Of a stretch of 64,000 nt of DNA, positions 43,154-53,700 are shown in pieces; the first letter of the stretch is position 1; every line of letters begins with the position of its first letter. A program made the position numbers and the translations under genes. The notes under the pieces were generated by a model. It searched no databases. It saw only the letters and a program-made list of their open reading frames with translations, and had not been told where the DNA came from. The DNA comes from Algoriphagus sp. A40 (GTDB taxonomy: Bacteria > Bacteroidota > Bacteroidia > Cytophagales > Cyclobacteriaceae): contig NZ_MUNY01000072.1 of assembly GCF_002002735.1 (NCBI RefSeq), forward strand, positions 1-64,000. The letters are read 5' to 3'.

Positions 43154-43414
43154 TTCAATCCTATTGCCTATTTAGCTACTATTCAAAAACTTATCTTAAA
43201 TTAACGTAGCCACTATTTTTTAATACCACCAAAAAGCTATCGGAAATCTTTTCGGTAGTAATTGTTTTTGCTAGTACCTACCAATCCCTTATTGCAAGAG
43301 TAAAAAGCCGAAGTACAGCTTGATTTTGAATGCATCCCCAGGATGTATGTCGGGATCAGGGCAAAAAACCTACAGTCTTAATTTCCGGAATTTTTCAAAC
43401 CAAATGCACAAGGT
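43154..43414. other. Intergenic region before kinase 2
   Basis: 261 bases without a gene, probably holding the promoter of the giant kinase. No clear TAnnTTTG/TTG pair or strong hairpin was found. The sequence around 43330-43350 has short GGGATC-type words but no convincing site. Confidence 0.35.
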
Positions 43415-46400
43415 ATGAGTGTCAATGGAGAAACAGGTGACTTTGAAAACTCTGAATTAAAAAGGGATCAGCAAGATTCAAATGAAAAAATCATTTCTGA
43501 GGAACAAAAACTCAGGATTGAGCTGAAGAAGGTTTCAGCGGAACTGAATGCGCGGAAACGTGAACTGGAAATAGAATCTGCCCTAGAGAAAGTCCGTGCA
43601 ACGGCCATGGGCATGCATAAAAGCGAGGACTTGAGGACAGTGGTCCAAATTCTATATGATCAACTCAGAAATCTCGGATTCCAATTGGGGGTTGCTTCAA
43701 TTACCATCATGGATCCGGACACGGGCGATATTGATTGGTGGATGGAGGGCTTTGATTCCGGTTATTTTTTGCCTGAGCGCTACCATGTTCCATTTTTTAA
43801 CCACCCGGGTCATCTGCAACAATTAGCCCATTGGAAAAGCGGGACGCCCTATGCGGAAATTGAGATTTCGGGGCAAGAAAAGAAGACCTATGATGCCTAC
43901 TATTTTTTCAAAACAGATTTCGCCAAGGCTCCGGAGTCATCCAAACAACTGATGATGCAACAGGAGTCAGTGCGGTTTTCGATGGCCTATATGAAATACG
44001 GGGCATTGTCCTGGTCACCCACACCACTTTCCAAAGAGCAGGCGAAGGTAATGGAGCGATTCGCAAAAGTATTTGAGCAATGCTACACCCGCTTTCTCGA
44101 CCTTCAAAAAGCTGAATCACAAACTAGGGAAGCCCAGATTGAAGCGGCATTGGAGCGGGTCAGGAGCCGCACAATGGCGATGCACAAGAGCGATGAACTT
44201 AGCGAAGTTGCCGTGATCTTGTTTAATGAGGTTAAATCAATGGGATTGGACTTATGGGGCTGTGGGTTCAACATTTGGGAAATGGGGGAAAAGGAGTGCA
44301 CCTCATGGATGAGTACTCCGGATGGAAGGCTAACCCCCCCCTTCAGGATACCGCTGACCGAAATTCCACTCTTCATCAGGTTTGATGAATCCCTTAAAAA
44401 TGGAGTTGACTTCTATGTAGAGGAAATCCGGGGAATAGAATTGGAAAAGAATTACCGATACATGAGCCAATTGCCAGTTCTTGGAGAGGGATTAAAAGCC
44501 TTTCTGAACTCCGGCAGACAAGTACCCACTTTTCAGATTGACCATGTTGTCAACTTTTCTCACGGAAATTTGATTTTCATTACCTATCATCCTTGTCCCG
44601 AGGCGCATGATATTTTCAAACGTTTCGGTAAAGTCTTCGAGCAGACCTACACCCGCTTTCTCGACCTCCAAAAAGCCGAAGCACAAGCAAGGGAAGCACA
44701 GATTGAAGCAGCATTGGAAAAAATCAGGAGCCGTTCCCTGGCCATGCACCAATCCGGGGAACTGAGGGAGGTCATTGCTATATTTTTTGAAAAACTGATT
44801 GAGCTGGACGCTTTGCTCGGCACCGTGGGTATAGCCTTGTATGATCCTAAGTCCAAAGACATTTCCTATTGGGTCGGGAATTCGATTCAAGACCCGCAAT
44901 TGGTGGCAGCTCCTTTTGACGAAGCCATGATGAAGGAGGATAATTTCATAAGCCAAAGCTGGAAAGCAGTGAAGGAAAAGACTGAAATGATCAATGAGGT
45001 CTATTCCAAAGAACAAAAGGACAGGTATTTTGAGCACCTTTTTGCGCACAATAACCTGGTCCAAATCCCCGAAAGTGCCAGGGAAATTCTGCGGAAGATG
45101 GAAAGCCATGTGATATGTTTCTTTCCAAACAAACACTCTTCCCTGTTCGCAGACAGTTGGGACGGAAGGAAGTACAGCGAGGACAGCATTGGTATTTTGC
45201 GCAGGGCTGCCCGGGTGTTTGAGCAGACTTATGTGAGGTTTTTGGACCTTCAAAAAGCAGAATCCCAAGCTCGCGAAGCACAAATAGAGGCCGCATTAGA
45301 GCGGGTGCGCGCCCGCACCATGGGACTGCAAAAGAGTGAGGAGCTTCGTCAGGTCGTCAAAGTGCTGTACAATCAACTCAAGGAACTGGGATTTGACGGG
45401 GGGTTAGCCGGCATCATTATCATGGACCCCGATTCGGGTGATGTGGATTGCTGGGCTGAGGGATTTGATGATGGGTATGATTTGCCGGAAAAATACCATG
45501 TACCCTATTTCGACCACCCTGGGCAGCGCGAACTAATCAAGCATTGGAAGAGTGGGGCAGCTTATGCGGTAGTTGAAATTGCCGGGCAGGAGAAACAGTC
45601 ATACAACAACTATTTTTTTTCCCATACTGATTTTGCCAAAATCCCCGAAGCCACGAAGCAATTCATGATGCAGCAGGAAGGATTGATGATATCCATGGCC
45701 TACATGCAATACGGCGCTTTGAACTGGTCACCTTCGCCCATTTCGGACGAACAGGCGAAAATCCTCCAGCGCTTTGCCAAAGTATTCGAACAGACTTATA
45801 CCCGCTTCCTCGATCTCCAAAAAGCAGAAGCTCAAGCACGGGAGGCGCAGATTGAAGCAGCCTTGGAAAGAGTTCGGTCCCGGTCATTGGCCATGCACCA
45901 TTCCGACGAATTGGAACAAGTGGTCTTGGCTGTCTCGGAGCGACTGTCCGAACTTGGTCTATTATTCGATGGAACCCTGATTTTTATTTCTGATTCCGAA
46001 GAGCGAAAAATTACGCTCTGGATTTCCACTTACCAAATGCCAACTCCCCTTAAAGTTCACTTGCCTTTTGATTCCGAAATGAAGGAGAATGCCATTTGGA
46101 AGGCCTTATGGAATTCAAGAAAAAAGGGAGAAAGTGTCCTGAACAAAACCTACTCCGGCAAAACAAAAGACGATTACTTCAGGTATGTCCAAAAATACAA
46201 TTCGGAAACCATCCCTCCCGATGTAAGGCAATTGGAGCTTGAGTTGCCAAATTGGACCATTTCATATTCTGCCGAGAAAAATTCAATGCTAGGTGTTGAC
46301 AGTTGGACGGGAAAGTCTGTCACAGAGGAAGAGTTCCAAATTCTGATCCGGTTTGGAAGAGTCTTTGAACAGGCCTTTATCCGCTTCCTCGACCTTCAAA

Positions 46401-49400
46401 AAGCAGAATCCCAAGCTCGCGAAGCGCATATTGAAGCTGCTTTGGAAAGGGTACGTGCGAGAACCATGGGCATGCAAAAAAGTGAAGATCTTCGTCAGGT
46501 TGTCAAAGTGCTGTATTCCCAACTCAAAGAATTGGGATTCAAGCAAGGGGGCGCGGCCATCAATATCATGGATCCTGATTCTGGGGATATTGATAGCTGG
46601 GGTGAGGGCTATGATGATGGCTATGATCTTCCAGAAAAGTACCATGTACCCTATTCCGAACTCCCTGGACTACGCGAACTAATCATGTATTGGAAAAGCG
46701 GGACACCTTTTGCAGTCGTTGAAATTGCTGGGCAGGAGAAGAAGTCACTTGATAACTATTATTTTTTCCATACTGATTTTACCAAAGTCCCTGAAACCAC
46801 CAAGCAATTCATGATGCAACAGGAGGCCCTTGTGTTCTCCATGGCCTATATGCGTTATGGAGCATTGACCTGGACACCCGGTTCTCTATCTGAAGAGCAG
46901 GCGAAAATTCTCCAACGCTTTTCCAAAGTATTCGAGCAATCCTACACCAGATTTATTGACCTCCAAAAAGCAGAATCCCAGGCCCGGGAATCCCAAATTG
47001 AAGCCGCTTTGGAACGGGTTCGGGCCAGGACTATGGCCATGCATAGCAGTTCGGAATTGATTGAAACAGCGGAATTACTTTTTGACCAACTGAAGCAATT
47101 GGGGGCGGAATCACAAGGGGTTGCATTTGCCATTTGCGAAAAAGAAAATATCATGGTTCAGAAGTGGACAAGTATCGGGGTTTTTTCTGTCCCTTACACT
47201 TACGAGCCTGGGGAACTGCGAATGTATGAAGCCTGGAAAAACCAAACTGAGATTTATGAGGAGATTTATGAGGGAGAAAGGTTAAAAAAGTACTATGAGT
47301 TGTTTATGGAGATTCCGGAGTTTAAGCAGGGAATCCAAAAATTTATAGACAGTGGCTATCCACTTCCTGATTGGCAAAAAAACCATGCGATCCCCTTCAA
47401 ATACGGCTATTTATTGTTAATCACTTTAAAGCCATTTGAGGAAACACATATTTTTTCCCGCTTCGCCAAAGTTTTCGAGCAGACCTACACCCGGTTTCTG
47501 GATCTGCAAAAAGCCGAAGCTCAAGCTCGGGAAGCTCAGATTGAAGTGGCATTAGAGCGGGTGCGTGCCAAAGCCATGGCCATGCATGTATCGCAGGAGC
47601 TCAACGAGGTAGTTTATGAACTCAGGAATCAACTGGGTTTACTTGGGCAAAAAGAATTAGACACCTGCGTCATCCATCTGCATGATGAATCTCCTGATTT
47701 TATATATGCATGGGCGGCTATGAGGCCACCGGAAAGTTCAGGTGAAATTCTGGAATCATCAGCCCACGTTCCAAAGAAAGGTCTTTTGATTATTGAAGAA
47801 GCTTTACGCGCCTATTCATTGAATATGCAGGATTATGTTCTTGTAAATGAGGGGGAAAAAATAATGCAATGGTTTGGGTTTCTTCAAAAAGAAGTTCCGG
47901 AAGCACACATCAAAATGGTGGAATCAGCAAAAGGTATAAGAATGGAAGATGTAAAATCCTTCTGGTCGTTTGCTGATTTTGCGGGAGGCTCTTTACTCAT
48001 GGTCACAGTTGATCAACCCGAAGAAACTTCCCGAAGCCTGCTGCGAAGATTTGCCAATGTATTTGGTTTGGCTTATCGTCGATTTGCTGATTTAAAGCAG
48101 GCAGAAGCTCAGGCAAGGGAATCACAAATTCAATTGGCACTGGAACGGGTGCGGGCTCGTACCATGGCCATGCAGCATAGCGATGAATTGGCAGAAGCAG
48201 CTTTTGTTCTTTTCCAACAACTTCAAGCCCTGGGAATCGTCCATGAGCGGATCAATATTGGAATAGTCAAAGAAGAAACCAACACGATTGATTTCTGGAT
48301 CACTGAGCAAGGTGGCAACCAGATCAATACACGATTCTCAGGCAAAATCGATGAGCCCACAACGCTTTCCAAGATGTATACCGGTTGGAAAAAGAATCAA
48401 AAATCCATGGTCATAGACCAGACTGGGGATGATTTGGAGAATTGGCTGAGGTATTTGAAAGATGAAATCGGAATCCCTTTTGATCCTGCATTTTTACACC
48501 ATCGTCGCGTTCAGACTGTAGGATTCTTTTCAAAAGGGATGCTTGTCGTAACTACTCCCGAACCATTACCGGAGGAAAATCTAGGGCTATTGGTGAAATT
48601 TGCCGGGGTTTTTGATCTGACTTATACACGATTCAGTGACTTGAAACATGCTGAAGCACAGGCACGCGAAGCACAGATTGAAGTTGCATTGGAGCGGATC
48701 AGAACCAGAGCACTTGCTATGCAAACCTCCACCGAACTCAGTGATGTGGCCAATGTACTGCGCGAACAAATGGGAATTCTTGGCCAGGAAGATTTGGAAG
48801 CGTCAGTGGTTCATTTGTATTCTGCTGATTCTCCCACATTTGCTTCTTGGTATGCGTTTCGGGCTGGCGATAAAATAATTGAAGGCCAGACTACATTTCG
48901 CCTGGAAAATTCAGCTTTGGCTAAGGAGTTTTTGAAACTCTACCTGGACGAAATCACCGAGTACACGATCGAAGTAAAAGGCGCACAGCTGAAAGAATGG
49001 CTGGCTGAAATAAAAATAAACGCTCCTCAGATCGCTGACTACTGGGGGGATCTTCCACCGGAAAAACAGTTTTACCATTTTTCGGATTTCTCCGGTGGAG
49101 CATTGCTGATGGTTTCCCACCAAAACCTATCGGAAGAAACCCAAATGCTCCAAAAAAGATGCGCTTTGGTTTTCGAGTTGGCCTACAAACGCTTCCTGGA
49201 TTTAGAAGCCAAAGAAAGGCAGGACATGGAATTGCGAGAAGAAAAGCAACGATTGGAGAAAGCACTTTCTGAACTGAAGGCCACTCAGTCACAATTGATT
49301 CAATCCGAAAAAATGGCCTCCCTCGGACAGCTCACCGCAGGAATTGCCCATGAGATCAAAAACCCACTGAATTTTGTCAACAATTTCTCTGAAGTGAGTA

Positions 49401-50083
49401 GTGAATTGATTGATGAGGTTTTTGATGAGCTGGAAAAATTAGAAGACTCAGACTGCAAAGAGGAAATTATTGCAATCCTAACTGACGTAAAAAACAACAT
49501 CGGCAAGGTGAGCGAGCATGGAAAACGGGCTGACGGTATCGTCAAATCCATGCTGCAACACAGCAGATCCTCGGGGAATAAAATAGAATCCAAAGCCTTC
49601 AATCCCATTGTGAAGGAATTTGCCAATCTCGCCTTTCATGGGATGAGAGCTGGCAAAGCACCGATCAATGTGGAAATTGACTTACAGCTGGATCCGGAAG
49701 TGGGTGAGGTCAAACTGATTTCGGATGATTTTTCCAGAGTCATCCTCAACCTCTGCAACAATGCCTTTGATGCCATGCGGGATAAACTCCAAGAAGCCTC
49801 AGAAAGCCAGACAGACTTCCTCCCAAAATTGACCCTATCCACCAAGAAAACCTCCGATCAGGAAATCCAACTTGTAATTGGAGATAACGGAAAAGGGATC
49901 CCGAAAGAAATCCTAGACAAAATCCTCGAACCCTTTTTCACAACAAAAAAAGGGACCGAAGGCACAGGCTTGGGCTTGAGTATCAGCTACGACATCATCA
50001 AGGCCCATGGGGGAAAATTGGAGGTGAACTCTACTATGGGAGTGGGAACAGAATTTATTATTCAGATTCCAATTGACTTTTGA
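43415..50083 (+). CDS. Giant histidine kinase with ten tandem GAF-like modules (kinase 2)
   Basis: 2222 residues, no signal peptide or transmembrane segment, so cytoplasmic. Ten modules of about 180-196 residues start near residues 49, 236, 424, 619, 807, 1002, 1190, 1370, 1566 and 1749. Each is bounded by a coiled linker of A-R-E-A-Q-I-E-A-A-L-E-R-V-R type and ends V-F-E-Q-T-Y-T-R-F-L-D-L-Q-K-A-E-A-Q. The kinase core has His1979 in A-H-E-I-K-N-P-L-N-F and a HATPase domain with complete G-boxes. Modules fall into a few subtypes (1, 4, 6 alike; 3, 5 alike; 8, 10 alike). A module search should test whether they are GAF. Ligands unknown; the receiver is elsewhere. Confidence 0.9.
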   Translation: MSVNGETGDFENSELKRDQQDSNEKIISEEQKLRIELKKVSAELNARKRELEIESALEKVRATAMGMHKSEDLRTVVQILYDQLRNLGFQLGVASITIMDPDTGDIDWWMEGFDSGYFLPERYHVPFFNHPGHLQQLAHWKSGTPYAEIEISGQEKKTYDAYYFFKTDFAKAPESSKQLMMQQESVRFSMAYMKYGALSWSPTPLSKEQAKVMERFAKVFEQCYTRFLDLQKAESQTREAQIEAALERVRSRTMAMHKSDELSEVAVILFNEVKSMGLDLWGCGFNIWEMGEKECTSWMSTPDGRLTPPFRIPLTEIPLFIRFDESLKNGVDFYVEEIRGIELEKNYRYMSQLPVLGEGLKAFLNSGRQVPTFQIDHVVNFSHGNLIFITYHPCPEAHDIFKRFGKVFEQTYTRFLDLQKAEAQAREAQIEAALEKIRSRSLAMHQSGELREVIAIFFEKLIELDALLGTVGIALYDPKSKDISYWVGNSIQDPQLVAAPFDEAMMKEDNFISQSWKAVKEKTEMINEVYSKEQKDRYFEHLFAHNNLVQIPESAREILRKMESHVICFFPNKHSSLFADSWDGRKYSEDSIGILRRAARVFEQTYVRFLDLQKAESQAREAQIEAALERVRARTMGLQKSEELRQVVKVLYNQLKELGFDGGLAGIIIMDPDSGDVDCWAEGFDDGYDLPEKYHVPYFDHPGQRELIKHWKSGAAYAVVEIAGQEKQSYNNYFFSHTDFAKIPEATKQFMMQQEGLMISMAYMQYGALNWSPSPISDEQAKILQRFAKVFEQTYTRFLDLQKAEAQAREAQIEAALERVRSRSLAMHHSDELEQVVLAVSERLSELGLLFDGTLIFISDSEERKITLWISTYQMPTPLKVHLPFDSEMKENAIWKALWNSRKKGESVLNKTYSGKTKDDYFRYVQKYNSETIPPDVRQLELELPNWTISYSAEKNSMLGVDSWTGKSVTEEEFQILIRFGRVFEQAFIRFLDLQKAESQAREAHIEAALERVRARTMGMQKSEDLRQVVKVLYSQLKELGFKQGGAAINIMDPDSGDIDSWGEGYDDGYDLPEKYHVPYSELPGLRELIMYWKSGTPFAVVEIAGQEKKSLDNYYFFHTDFTKVPETTKQFMMQQEALVFSMAYMRYGALTWTPGSLSEEQAKILQRFSKVFEQSYTRFIDLQKAESQARESQIEAALERVRARTMAMHSSSELIETAELLFDQLKQLGAESQGVAFAICEKENIMVQKWTSIGVFSVPYTYEPGELRMYEAWKNQTEIYEEIYEGERLKKYYELFMEIPEFKQGIQKFIDSGYPLPDWQKNHAIPFKYGYLLLITLKPFEETHIFSRFAKVFEQTYTRFLDLQKAEAQAREAQIEVALERVRAKAMAMHVSQELNEVVYELRNQLGLLGQKELDTCVIHLHDESPDFIYAWAAMRPPESSGEILESSAHVPKKGLLIIEEALRAYSLNMQDYVLVNEGEKIMQWFGFLQKEVPEAHIKMVESAKGIRMEDVKSFWSFADFAGGSLLMVTVDQPEETSRSLLRRFANVFGLAYRRFADLKQAEAQARESQIQLALERVRARTMAMQHSDELAEAAFVLFQQLQALGIVHERINIGIVKEETNTIDFWITEQGGNQINTRFSGKIDEPTTLSKMYTGWKKNQKSMVIDQTGDDLENWLRYLKDEIGIPFDPAFLHHRRVQTVGFFSKGMLVVTTPEPLPEENLGLLVKFAGVFDLTYTRFSDLKHAEAQAREAQIEVALERIRTRALAMQTSTELSDVANVLREQMGILGQEDLEASVVHLYSADSPTFASWYAFRAGDKIIEGQTTFRLENSALAKEFLKLYLDEITEYTIEVKGAQLKEWLAEIKINAPQIADYWGDLPPEKQFYHFSDFSGGALLMVSHQNLSEETQMLQKRCALVFELAYKRFLDLEAKERQDMELREEKQRLEKALSELKATQSQLIQSEKMASLGQLTAGIAHEIKNPLNFVNNFSEVSSELIDEVFDELEKLEDSDCKEEIIAILTDVKNNIGKVSEHGKRADGIVKSMLQHSRSSGNKIESKAFNPIVKEFANLAFHGMRAGKAPINVEIDLQLDPEVGEVKLISDDFSRVILNLCNNAFDAMRDKLQEASESQTDFLPKLTLSTKKTSDQEIQLVIGDNGKGIPKEILDKILEPFFTTKKGTEGTGLGLSISYDIIKAHGGKLEVNSTMGVGTEFIIQIPIDF

Positions 50084-50084
50084 A

Positions 50085-50237
50085 AATGGAGACTTCACCT
50101 TCAAACTAACCGATGTGGGAAGGGGATTGAGATTGTCATTAGCCTATGATATTGTGAAGGCGGATGGAGGAGAATTGAAAGTGGAGACTAACCTGGAAGA
50201 AGGATGTACTTTAATTATTTTTTTGCCAATCGGCTGA
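50085..50237 (+). pseudogene. Decayed HATPase C-terminus of a lost kinase gene
   Basis: A frame different from the preceding kinase, open to TGA at 50235-50237, reads a histidine-kinase ATPase tail: G-R-G-L-R-L-S-L-A-Y-D-I-V-K-A-D-G-G-E-L-K-V then I-I-F-L-P-I-G. The G-L-G-L motif has become G-L-R-L. It has no start and lies 2 bases after the kinase 2 stop. Its ending resembles kinase 4 (I-I-F-L-P-I-Y-G), so a propeller-type kinase may once have stood here. Confidence 0.65.
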
Positions 50238-50711
50238 ATCTTCGGGAATCAAGAATTCCAGAAAAGTAAAATCTTACAAAATGGAATCTGACTCCCCCTT
50301 CTGATCAATTCCTGAAAGGCTTTCCGGCAGGAAAATGAGAAAACCTAAAATCCAAGCCAACCAGAAGTATCAGGTTGCCTTAATGGCCAGTCTTTCCTTC
50401 CGAATCTAAAGGGTAGGATTCAGGAAAATCAGAAAAATAAATCCCTGAATTCAAAGGGGATTTTGTATTTTGAAAAAGCCAAATATTATTTTCCCAAGCT
50501 GCCTTGTTTGATTTCCGATTGCAATGCCTTAATCCCACAATGCTGTCAGAAATCAAAGATTTCCATTTCCGAATACCTCATTACTGCTTTTTAAGAAATT
50601 AGAATTTCTTGTCAAAAGGTAGTTCGAAGGAGTCCAAGGTCCGGTTCTGTTTTTTGGTTTAAGCCATTAGGAGTCCGGTTATTGAGTGTTTTTTTCCATT
50701 TGATCCTGCCT
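50238..50711. other. Gene-free stretch before kinase 3
   Basis: No gene is recognisable. It is AT-rich with short partly repeated words (GGAGTCC at 50630 and 50670 region; GTCCGGTT), and no clear promoter match. It probably includes decayed sequence between the HATPase remnant and the promoter of kinase 3. Confidence 0.35.
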
Positions 50712-53700
50712 ATGAAAATTAACCAGCAAGTAAAAGCTCAAGCTTTGGAAGTCTACCAGCGATATTGGGACAGCTATACCAAAGGTGACCTGAAAACCTT
50801 TGCTTCTACCCTGGATGATCAATTTGAAATGATCGGCACCTCAGAAACTGAAGTCGCCCATTCCAAAGCGGACGGAATCGATTTTTATAGAGCCCAAATG
50901 AACGAGATAGTCGGAAAAGCAGAAATGCGAAACCGGCAAATCGATGTGATTCCGATAGACCATTTGGTTCTGATCAATGAGCAATGCGATATCTATGTGC
51001 TCTTGGATTCTGATTGGAATTTTTATTCAAAGATCAGAATATCAACCTTGGTCCGGGATACCAAGGATGGATGGAAAGTAGCCCAACAGCATGGCTCCCT
51101 TCCTGATATTCGGGTACAAGAAGGTGAGACGATCGCCCTGGAAAAAATCAGCAAAGAAAACCTCGAACTCCGGGATGCGGTCAAGCGACGCACTGTCGAA
51201 CTGGAACACAAAAACCGCGAATTGGCCATCGAGGCGGCATTGGAGAAAGTGCGAGCCGTTGCAATGGGCATGAAAAAACCGGAAGACATGCTCGATGTCT
51301 GTCGAGTCATTTCAGATCAGTTGCAACAATTTGGAGTGGATCACATCCGGAATGTCCAGATCGCCATCATCGATGAAAACATCGGTCAGTACCTGTGCTA
51401 CCAATACTTCACGCCGTACGACAATACCACCATTGAAAAAACCGAATACCTCAAAAGTCCGGTAGAACAAGGAATGGTCAGGCAAATGCTGGCTTCAAGA
51501 GACGGGTATTTTATCGGTAAACTCGACGGCAAAATACTTGAAGAGTTTAGGATTCATCGAAAAGAAGAAAACCATTTCCCGGATCCGCTTTTGGATGAAG
51601 CCAAAGAACTGGACTATTGTTTTTTGTCCATCGGGGAAGGAGGGCTTGGACTGACCTTGTACCAGCCGATTGCAGAGGAAATCCTGACCTTGTTCAAGCG
51701 CTTCCATCAGGTGTTTTCCCTTGCTTACCAACGATTTCGGGATATTCAAAAAGCAGAAGCCCAAGCCCGTGAAGCTGAAATAGAATTGGCTTTGGAAAGG
51801 GTAAGGGCAAGGACCATGGCCATGCACCATACCGAAGAACTTAAAGAAGTCATTCAAGTAGTATTCGACCAATTTGTAAGATTGAGTATCAACGTCGAAC
51901 ATGCAGGGTTCATCCTGGACTACAAAGAGCGGGAGGATATGCATATCTGGTTGGCAGACCAACAGCAGGGTGTGCCCACTGAGATCACAATTCCCTATTT
52001 TGATTCGCCCCATTGGAACAGTTTCCTCGAAGCCAAAGCTAAGCAAGCACCTTTTTTTGCCAACCTGCTGCCCTTTGAAGTAAAAAACAAATTCTACAAA
52101 GATCTTTTCGAGTGGATTCCAGATTTGACAGAAGAAGCGCAAAAAGCCATCCTCGATAAGTCCGCCCTCGCCATTTCGACTGTTTTGCTGGACAATGTGG
52201 GCTTGTATATCGAGCACTATTCAGAGACACCTTTTGCAACCGAAGAGAATTCGATTCTGATGCGGTTTGGAAAAGTATTTCAACAGACCTACACCCGCTT
52301 CCTCGACCTCCAAAAAGCAGAAGCGCAGACCCGCGAAGCGCAGATTGAAACATCATTGGAAAAAATAAGAGCAGCTTCGTTGGCAATGAAGGATTCAGCG
52401 GAATTAGGCGGAATTATTTACAAACTGTATCGCGAACTAACAAAGCTGGATGCGAAACTAGACCGGGCTTTTATTATGATTATAAATCCCGAAAATAGAG
52501 GTATGACTTGGTGGATGGCCGGGCACGAAGGCCTGTTGGCAGAGAATGGTTTTTTTGTTCAAATGAATCAGCATGCCTCCCATCTGTGGTATCTCGACTG
52601 CTGTAAGGAACGCAGAAAAAAATGGCAATACCTGTTAGAAGGAAAGGAAAAAAGAGATATGGACCGTTTTGTGTTGGGGGAAACAGAACTGTCCAGATTG
52701 CCTGAGTTCATCAAAAATGATATGGCCTCAGTAAAGAAAATCCATCTCTCAGGTTCATCAGATCAATTTGGTTCACTGGTCACAGGGAGTTTTGAACCTT
52801 TGCCTGATGAGCAGCAGGATATCATCAGTCGTTTTTCCATCGCATTCAACCAAGCGTATATCCGATTTCTTGACTTGCAAAAAGCCGAAGCGCAGGCACG
52901 GGAAAAAGAAATTGAACTGGCAGTGGAAAGAGTTAGGTCAAAAGCCATGGCCATGCATAAGACCTCTGAAGTTATGGGAGTGGTCATCACACTACGGAAT
53001 GAAATAGACAATCTCCGGATTCTCGGCATTTCAGCTACTTCGCTTTACCTAAAACAAGAAAATGGCAACGTAAGGATATTAGATCTTACTTCATATGCAG
53101 AAACGGAAAAGGGCAGTGGATTTACACTTGATTTTGAATACCCGCTTGATGAAACCACAACTGCTTGGAATCGGATAATCTGGACTTATGATGAGCCTTA
53201 TTTTGTGGTGGAGGCCAGTTTGGATGACTGGAAACAATCTATTGAATGGTTTGGAAAAGTATTCAGTAAGGATTATGCAGAAGATTTAGAAGGGTTTGTT
53301 GAAAGGTTGCCGGCCAGGCAAACATGGCACGCCTTTGTTAAAATGAGTCATGGCTTGCTAGCGTTGGATTTCACACTTCCACCACCTTCGGAAACGGAGG
53401 TTGTGTTGAAAAAGATGGGTCTGGCAATTGATCTGACTTATAAACGCTTCCTCGATCTCCAAAAAGCCGAAGCGCAGGCAAGGGAAGCCAGAATAGAGAC
53501 AGCCCTCGAAAAAGTGCGCTCCCGCACCATGGGTATGCAGAGCAGTGAGGAATTGCCCATCGCAGCCAATTTATTATTCAAGGAAATTAAAGCCTTTGGT
53601 ATGCCTGCCTGGAGTGCCGGGTATTGCACCTGGGAAGAAAACAAAAAGGCCATAACCTTATGGATGAGCAGTGAAGGGGTCATGCAACCTCCCTTTATAG

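Noticed and set aside
44492..45283. Long antisense open frame (263 codons) inside the giant kinase
   Set aside because: It follows the codon usage of the sense gene and contains repeated antisense of the linkers; no domain or start signal.
50238..50711. Search for a small gene or RNA before kinase 3
   Set aside because: No frame with start, domain or conserved structure could be supported.
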